A DNA stretch of 64,000 nt, from the NCBI GenBank assembly GCA_937899245.1, contig CALDKB010000042.1, forward strand, positions 41,721 through 105,720, given 5' to 3'. The notes under the pieces were generated by a model. The model had not been told where the DNA came from. It worked only from the letters and a program-made list of their open reading frames with translations, and did not search any database. The position numbers and the translations under genes were made by a program. The DNA is from an uncultured Bacteroidales bacterium. GTDB taxonomy: Bacteria > Bacteroidota > Bacteroidia > Bacteroidales > ML635J-15. Shown in pieces: positions 60,601-64,000 of the stretch. Each line of letters starts with the position of its first letter. Position 1 is the first letter of the stretch.

Positions 60601-61110
60601 CCATTCTCCATTTTGCGAACGAGTAACTTTTATCTTGAAGGCGTTGTTTGTGTCTTCGGTTGCGATAGCGCCACCTTCAATTATTTTTGTCGATGAAGAA
60701 CCTTTTTTTTTGTATAGGCAGATATTGTTTGGCGTGCCTGTGCCGCATACCCTAACAAAATATCCAGCTGTGCACGAAGATATGGTTCTAGTGTCGGAAA
60801 CAAGATATACGTCGCAATAGTTTGATGTGGAAGGCGTGAAGTCGAATCTTACGAAGAATTCCCATGTTGCATCGTCTATTGCTTGTGATTCTGTTGCAAG
60901 TTGTGCTGTCGAGTTGCCAGTAGCTTCGACGTCATAAAGTTGAAGCATATTATTTTCGTCAACTCTGAATTTTGAGGCATCTCCAGTCCATTCTGGCTGC
61001 GAATCAAAGTCTCCGTCCGAAAAGTTGTCCGAAAAACTACTGTTAACCTGGGCAAAGGTGAATATTGACGAAACTGTCAATATTAAAACGAATAATATTT
61101 TGATTTTCAT
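57688..61110 (-). CDS. Large surface protein with three lamin-tail domains
   Basis: A 1140-residue exported protein with a signal peptide (MKIKILFVLILTVSSIFTFA). An N-terminal concanavalin-like or laminin-G-like region (about 20-220) is followed by Ig-like SbsA/Big_5 modules (LLQFNEEIKATSINASNF; LIITFSESVDTTSSQDPENY; LIVYFSEIIMPEMIEATNFS). These alternate with three lamin-tail domains near 330, 600 and 865 (IVINEIMANPKPVVGLPESE; IVVSEIMSNPSPVVGLPNAK; IVINEILFNPYSGGSDFVEI). The C-terminus (SSEVFSPDNDGHDDYLTILY, then GIYIIYVELFNLNG) is a FlgD-like/CHU_C-type T9SS-associated module. It is likely a surface adhesin or nuclease-associated protein. The ATG at 61110 is chosen because the -7 box lies at 61131-61138. 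Confidence 0.9.
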   Translation of the reverse strand: MKIKILFVLILTVSSIFTFAQVNSSFSDNFSDGDFDSQPEWTGDASKFRVDENNMLQLYDVEATGNSTAQLATESQAIDDATWEFFVRFDFTPSTSNYCDVYLVSDTRTISSCTAGYFVRVCGTGTPNNICLYKKKGSSSTKIIEGGAIATEDTNNAFKIKVTRSQNGEWKLYSDFGNTGTFNLEGETTDLSTTTSTYFGIFCKYTKTRSTKFYFDDFSVSGNYYTDTEAPILQSARFTQNNKILLQFNEEIKATSINASNFSVNNGIGQAISADFYNNDHQKIILEFENTFQNNTTYTLSYSGIADANGNTINASTTEMLFVEAGEGTIVINEIMANPKPVVGLPESEYIELYNNSQEPINLEGWSLKINNTSKTLSSYTLYPAEYVILCHPGNDTLFSDITSNVLPVSDMTATALANDGAKITLYNEYMSAIDVIKYSSAWYRNANKKNGGWSLERIDPNNKCEQSTNWRASENGNGGTPGLQNSIFGENIDATAPSVIDLTLGSANELIITFSESVDTTSSQDPENYILDNDYGNPIYAGANPSKENSMSLMFDRALEQNLIYSLTVSGISDLCGNLMQQQTIQISTIPTEFNAIVVSEIMSNPSPVVGLPNAKYIELYNRSTNAISLSGWNLSVGSTTKTFPASIINAGSYLLLTSANDSYLFENISNIAEFESFPSIAQGGATISISDKNGNLVHTVTFSSSWHDDNFKAQGGYSLEMVDLNNPCEGGANWRSTLNHDGGTPGVENSVNDSNPDITVPYPTDAEVVNDTLIVYFSEIIMPEMIEATNFSVEELGNPSFIEIVSPQLTVVKMKFDAVIQPATVYMLNVSSNITDCSGNSIESNTQIRFGIGEDAKFNDIVINEILFNPYSGGSDFVEIYNRSSKIIDLKNLWISNTDDEGSVKDSYQITGISHLVLPGEYCAFSTDIEDLYNHYNILNPENLYKVAKMPGYADDYGTVIITSRMFDTIDIVSYDKSQHYKLLSSQDGVSLERINYNASSDDKNNWHSAAQDAGFATPGYVNSQFSDLLTAESQITLSSEVFSPDNDGHDDYLTILYSLDVAGYSGTIAIYSTNGRLVKTLLNNRSLGSAGTIIWDGVDANNRLCPPGIYIIYVELFNLNGNKIVEKHVVSINSKID

Positions 61111-61130
61111 CTTTCTGATTTTTTTAATCA

Positions 61131-61138
61131 CAAAGGTA
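61131..61138 (-). promoter_or_regulatory. Large surface protein promoter -7 box
   Basis: TACCTTTG on the minus strand, 20 bp before ATG 61110. It overlaps the TTG at 61131 and so rules out that start. Confidence 0.55.
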
Positions 61139-61215
61139 AGAATAAATTGATAAAGCGCAATTGCTTTTGTTAAAAAGGGAGTCTTGTTGATATCTCACTT
61201 GCAATTTTTAGAAAT

Positions 61216-62907
61216 CTATTCAATTGCAATTTGCTTTGTCCAGACATTGTTGCCGGAAATAACTCTTACAAAATAAATGCCTTTCGCAATATCGTAGTTG
61301 AATGTCATTTCCTTGTTACCGGCAATGTTCATTGTCCTGCTTTCTACAATCGACCCGTTTGCATTGATAAACTGGTATATCACTTCACCTTCGGCATCAT
61401 TAAAATTGATTGTAAATGATCCGCTTGTCGGGTTTGGATAAACAGAAAACTTGTCAACATTCTCTTCGCATACCGATGCAGGAGAACCGTCCTGTGTAAC
61501 TGTAATAGTTTTTGGCTCTAAGAAGTCGGCCGAAATTGTAATGGTGGCAGTTCTCGGTTGTGTCGATGGATTTGCGGCTGCGATTGTGGTCACTGTCTTG
61601 TTGTTGTTTCCGCTTGCAGTTCTAACCGTGAGCCAACTTTCGGAACAGGATATTGTCCATGATGTATTGGTTGAAATGTCGAAGGTTTTTCGTTCTCCTT
61701 CACTTACCATGTGCATTGTTGTTTGGTCAACGGTTAGTCTTGGAGGTTCGATTCCGGTAATAGCTTCCTGGTTGCAGCTGAAGTCGTAGCTGCCGCCGCC
61801 AATGCCACCACCGCCAGGAGTCATTGCGTTTAGTGCATAGTATCCGTCGTTGCTACCGCTCCATCCCCAGTTGAAATGAAACAAAGTGTCGTTATTGTAG
61901 CCGTCGCAAACAAAGCAATGCCCGCTTTCGTTGTCATCGCCAGAATAAACCATAGGTCTGCCTGCGTTAAGTTCTTCCATCAGTTTCTTTTTCCAGCTTG
62001 AATCCGTGTATCTTGATTTTTGGCGTCCAAATACTGAGGTTGCGTACTTGAAGAAATCCACTAGAGCATCTTCGGCGGAATATTCAATTTGACCGCCAAA
62101 ATTGATTGTAAATGCACCGCTACCTCCACTGCTAATTGTTCCGTATTTCATTTCGACGGCAACACCGCAATGATACATTAATGTTGCAACTGCGGTTTTT
62201 TGTGTTGATGGGCTGTAAGTTGACAATGTGTTAGGCATATTTGACCAATCGTAAGTCGTGTTGCCAAAGTCTGCACTTAATGTTCCGTAATTGCCATAGC
62301 CGGAATTATTGCAAACGTATGAATGTGAACCATTGCCAGTTGTTGGATAATTCCAGAACTTCATTACCTGAGCCATTGCTGTTGCTACGCATCCTGTTAC
62401 AGCTTTGTTGTATCCTGATCCAGGGCAAAGATTGTTGTATGGAGAGTCTTGGTCCCATTTGGTGTGAATGAGCGGGCTTACAGCTCTTGTCGAACGTTTC
62501 GGCTGTGGAGTTCCTTCTATTAGATTGTTCCATTCTTCGGCAATTGCCTCGCTTTGTGTTACACCTGCAGCGACAGCAGTGCTTATTTCTTTTGAAATAC
62601 CAGTGAACCACGCGTTTATATTTGGTGCGAGTTCGATGTCGGTTCTAAATTTGTTTTCTTCCGAATAACCAAGAATCGGATGAGCAATATTGTCGGCCGA
62701 AACAAGAATAAAACCTTCTCCAATCTGGTTGTTGAACACATAAAATTCAGAAAAAGCAGTTTGTGAGGTGACAAAAGAAGCCTTTCGGTCACTTATTTGT
62801 TTCCAAAATGTTTCTGCAACAAGGCGTGCTGTTTGTTCGTTTACTGGAGCACATATAGCCTTCAATCCTATTACAAGCAAAAATGCCACTATTGATATTC
62901 TTTTCAT
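61216..62907 (-). CDS. C10-family cysteine peptidase with BACON and T9SS domains
   Basis: A 563-residue streptopain/interpain-like secreted protease. The signal peptide (1-20) is followed by a Spi-like propeptide (about 21-140) and the C10 catalytic domain: nucleophile Cys173 in TGCVATAMAQVMKFWNYP and catalytic His330 in ESGHCFVCDGYN, with FHFNWGWSGSNDGYY. A BACON domain follows (about 395-475; FDISTNTSWTISCSESWLTV), then a T9SS sorting domain (about 485-563; FSVYPNPTSGSFTINFND to YFVRVISGNNVWTKQI). Export through T9SS and maturation by propeptide removal are expected. Its promoter is TACATTTG at 62957-62964. Confidence 0.94.
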   Translation of the reverse strand: MKRISIVAFLLVIGLKAICAPVNEQTARLVAETFWKQISDRKASFVTSQTAFSEFYVFNNQIGEGFILVSADNIAHPILGYSEENKFRTDIELAPNINAWFTGISKEISTAVAAGVTQSEAIAEEWNNLIEGTPQPKRSTRAVSPLIHTKWDQDSPYNNLCPGSGYNKAVTGCVATAMAQVMKFWNYPTTGNGSHSYVCNNSGYGNYGTLSADFGNTTYDWSNMPNTLSTYSPSTQKTAVATLMYHCGVAVEMKYGTISSGGSGAFTINFGGQIEYSAEDALVDFFKYATSVFGRQKSRYTDSSWKKKLMEELNAGRPMVYSGDDNESGHCFVCDGYNNDTLFHFNWGWSGSNDGYYALNAMTPGGGGIGGGSYDFSCNQEAITGIEPPRLTVDQTTMHMVSEGERKTFDISTNTSWTISCSESWLTVRTASGNNNKTVTTIAAANPSTQPRTATITISADFLEPKTITVTQDGSPASVCEENVDKFSVYPNPTSGSFTINFNDAEGEVIYQFINANGSIVESRTMNIAGNKEMTFNYDIAKGIYFVRVISGNNVWTKQIAIE

Positions 62908-62956
62908 ATTGTATTTTTTTTGAGAAATGTCTTTTATGTAAAAAAATATTAGACTG

Positions 62957-62964
62957 CAAATGTA
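62957..62964 (-). promoter_or_regulatory. C10 peptidase promoter -7 box
   Basis: TACATTTG on the minus strand, about 50 bp before ATG 62907. Confidence 0.5.
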
Positions 62965-63092
62965 GTAATAGTTTGTTTGGGAGAGTAAAATCTGACGAGT
63001 TTTTATATTTTGAGTTCATTCTATGACAAAAAAAATCGGATTCGGAACTGACCGAACCCGATTTTATGCTTTAGTTAATAATAAGTTGTCTA

Positions 63093-64000
63093 TTATTCAA
63101 CAATGATTCTTTCTGTCCATGTCTTTTCGCCGGAAATAATTCTAACGAAGTAAACACCAGCAGCAATGTTGTAGTCAAATGACATTTGTGAATTGTCGCT
63201 TGCGTTGATTTCCTTGCTTTCGATCATAGCACCCTTAGCATTTATAAGCTGGTATGTTACGTTTCCTTCGATTGCACTGAAATTGATAGCGAAAGATCCG
63301 TTTGTTGGATTTGGATATACAGAAATTCCAGCAACGGTTTCCTCTTCTATTGAAGTAGGTGCTCCTGCCTGAGTTACGCTGATAGTTTGTGCGCTAACGC
63401 CATTGCCAGAAACAGTGATTGTTGCTGTACGTTGGCTAGTAGAAGAGTTAGCAGCAGCAACTGCTGTAAACGAACCGTTGTTGCTTCCGCTTGCAGGGCT
63501 GATAGTCAACCAGCTTGCCGAGCTAGAAACAGTCCAAGAAGTATTGCTTGTAACCGTAACGGTCTTGCTTTCACCGTTAGCAGTGTAGCTGAGTGATGTC
63601 GGGTTGACAGACAGTGAATAAGTTGTGCTGTTTGCAGCCTGAGTTACGCTGATAGTTTGTGCGCTAACGCCATTACCAGAAACAGTGATTGTTGCTGTAC
63701 GTTGGCTAGTAGAAGAGTTAGCAGCAGCAACTGCTGTAAACGAACCGTTGTTGCTTCCGCTTGCAGGGCTGATAGTCAACCAGCTTGCCGAGCTAGAAAC
63801 AGTCCAAGAAGTATTGCTTGTAACCGTAACGGTCTTGCTTTCACCGTTTGCAGTATAGCTTAGCGATGTAGGGTTAACGCTGAGGTTGTAGCTTGGTGCA
63901 CTTGTTGGACATACGGTAGGAAGTATGTACATAGAGATGTCGAGTCCATCCCAATTTGTGTACATGTCGCTCCATGTTCCATTATAATATTCGTAGCCGT
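63093..64000 (-). CDS. Surface protein C-terminus: two BACON domains plus T9SS sorting domain (5' end outside window)
   Basis: The reading frame is open to the window edge, so only the last 300 or so residues are seen. They comprise a segment NWDGLDISMYILP, then two nearly identical BACON-type Ig domains of 90 residues each (YSLSVNPTSLSYTANGESKT, TSNTSWTVSSSASWLTISPA), then a T9SS sorting domain (ISVYPNPTNGSFAINFSA, GVYFVRIISGEKTW, ending RIIVE). The N-terminal catalytic part is missing; the neighbouring C10 protease has the same tail, so this may also be a secreted enzyme. Apparent start codons inside the window (for example at 63965) are internal. Confidence 0.9.
   Translation of the reverse strand, partial: GYEYYNGTWSDMYTNWDGLDISMYILPTVCPTSAPSYNLSVNPTSLSYTANGESKTVTVTSNTSWTVSSSASWLTISPASGSNNGSFTAVAAANSSTSQRTATITVSGNGVSAQTISVTQAANSTTYSLSVNPTSLSYTANGESKTVTVTSNTSWTVSSSASWLTISPASGSNNGSFTAVAAANSSTSQRTATITVSGNGVSAQTISVTQAGAPTSIEEETVAGISVYPNPTNGSFAINFSAIEGNVTYQLINAKGAMIESKEINASDNSQMSFDYNIAAGVYFVRIISGEKTWTERIIVE
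63371..63910. repeat. Tandem 270-bp duplication encoding two BACON domains
   Basis: The unit beginning at 63371 (gagttacgct) recurs at 63641, a period of 270 bp. Over at least 210 bp the copies differ at only a few positions by eye (for example 63413 versus 63683). The identity at DNA level, including silent positions, indicates a recent duplication or gene conversion. Confidence 0.85.

Noticed and set aside
63093..64000. CRISPR-like or satellite interpretation of the 270-bp repeat
   Set aside because: The repeat is in frame and encodes BACON domains; there are no short spaced repeats.

Overview
The window looks like a chromosomal segment of a Bacteroidales-type Bacteroidetes, probably an uncultured gut or rumen lineage. 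The evidence is the Bacteroidetes promoter (TAnnTTTG -7 box, sometimes with a TTTG -33 box) in front of many genes, surface proteins with type IX secretion (T9SS) C-terminal sorting domains, BACON domains, a FISUMP-type lipoprotein, a C10 peptidase, and the acpP-fabF-rnc gene order. There is no rRNA, CRISPR array, insertion sequence or prophage. One tRNA gene (Cys) is present.

Region by region. 1-4 kb: two exported proteins, then a compact toxin-antitoxin island (a GNAT toxin with a small partner, then a ParE-type toxin broken by an in-frame stop, then a small HTH gene). 4-13.7 kb: pheS, an IVS-like four-helix-bundle cassette abutting a hydrolase, fumC, asnB, tRNA-Cys, a ferredoxin, a Wzx-like flippase and a glycosyltransferase. 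13.8-15.8 kb: decaying accessory DNA (an orphan ParD-like antitoxin and an ATPase pseudogene with two lesions). 15.8-22.4 kb: agmatinase/arginase-family gene plus deoxyhypusine-synthase-like gene, pruA, two small exported proteins and a short-chain fatty acid transporter. 22.6-26.9 kb: an NAD/ADP-ribose-flavoured cluster under what looks like a shared palindromic operator (NrtR-like Nudix regulator, ADP-ribosylglycohydrolase fusion, vWA fusion, outer-membrane protein). 27-31 kb: lpxC-lpxA (no FabZ fusion) and acpP-fabF-rnc. 31-36 kb: a long + strand run purN, secreted endonuclease I, DUF368, aroE, a DUF2007-like gene and a GH25 lysozyme. 36-51 kb: lpxD-mfd, upp, an M16 peptidase, and several transporters and membrane proteins. 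51-57 kb: a six-gene leftward operon joining a partner-switching module (HATPase, SpoIIE-type phosphatase, STAS) to a tyrosine phosphatase, a RelA/SpoT synthetase and a SpoT-like HD hydrolase fused to an APH-like kinase. 57-64 kb: large exported surface proteins (lamin-tail adhesin-like, C10 protease, and a partial BACON/T9SS protein with a near-perfect 270-bp duplication).

The two most interesting systems are the Nudix/ADP-ribose cluster with three near-identical operators at 22.6-22.8 kb, and the alarmone/partner-switching operon at 51.2-57.2 kb. Both are inferred from gene content and sequence signals only; nothing was searched against a database.
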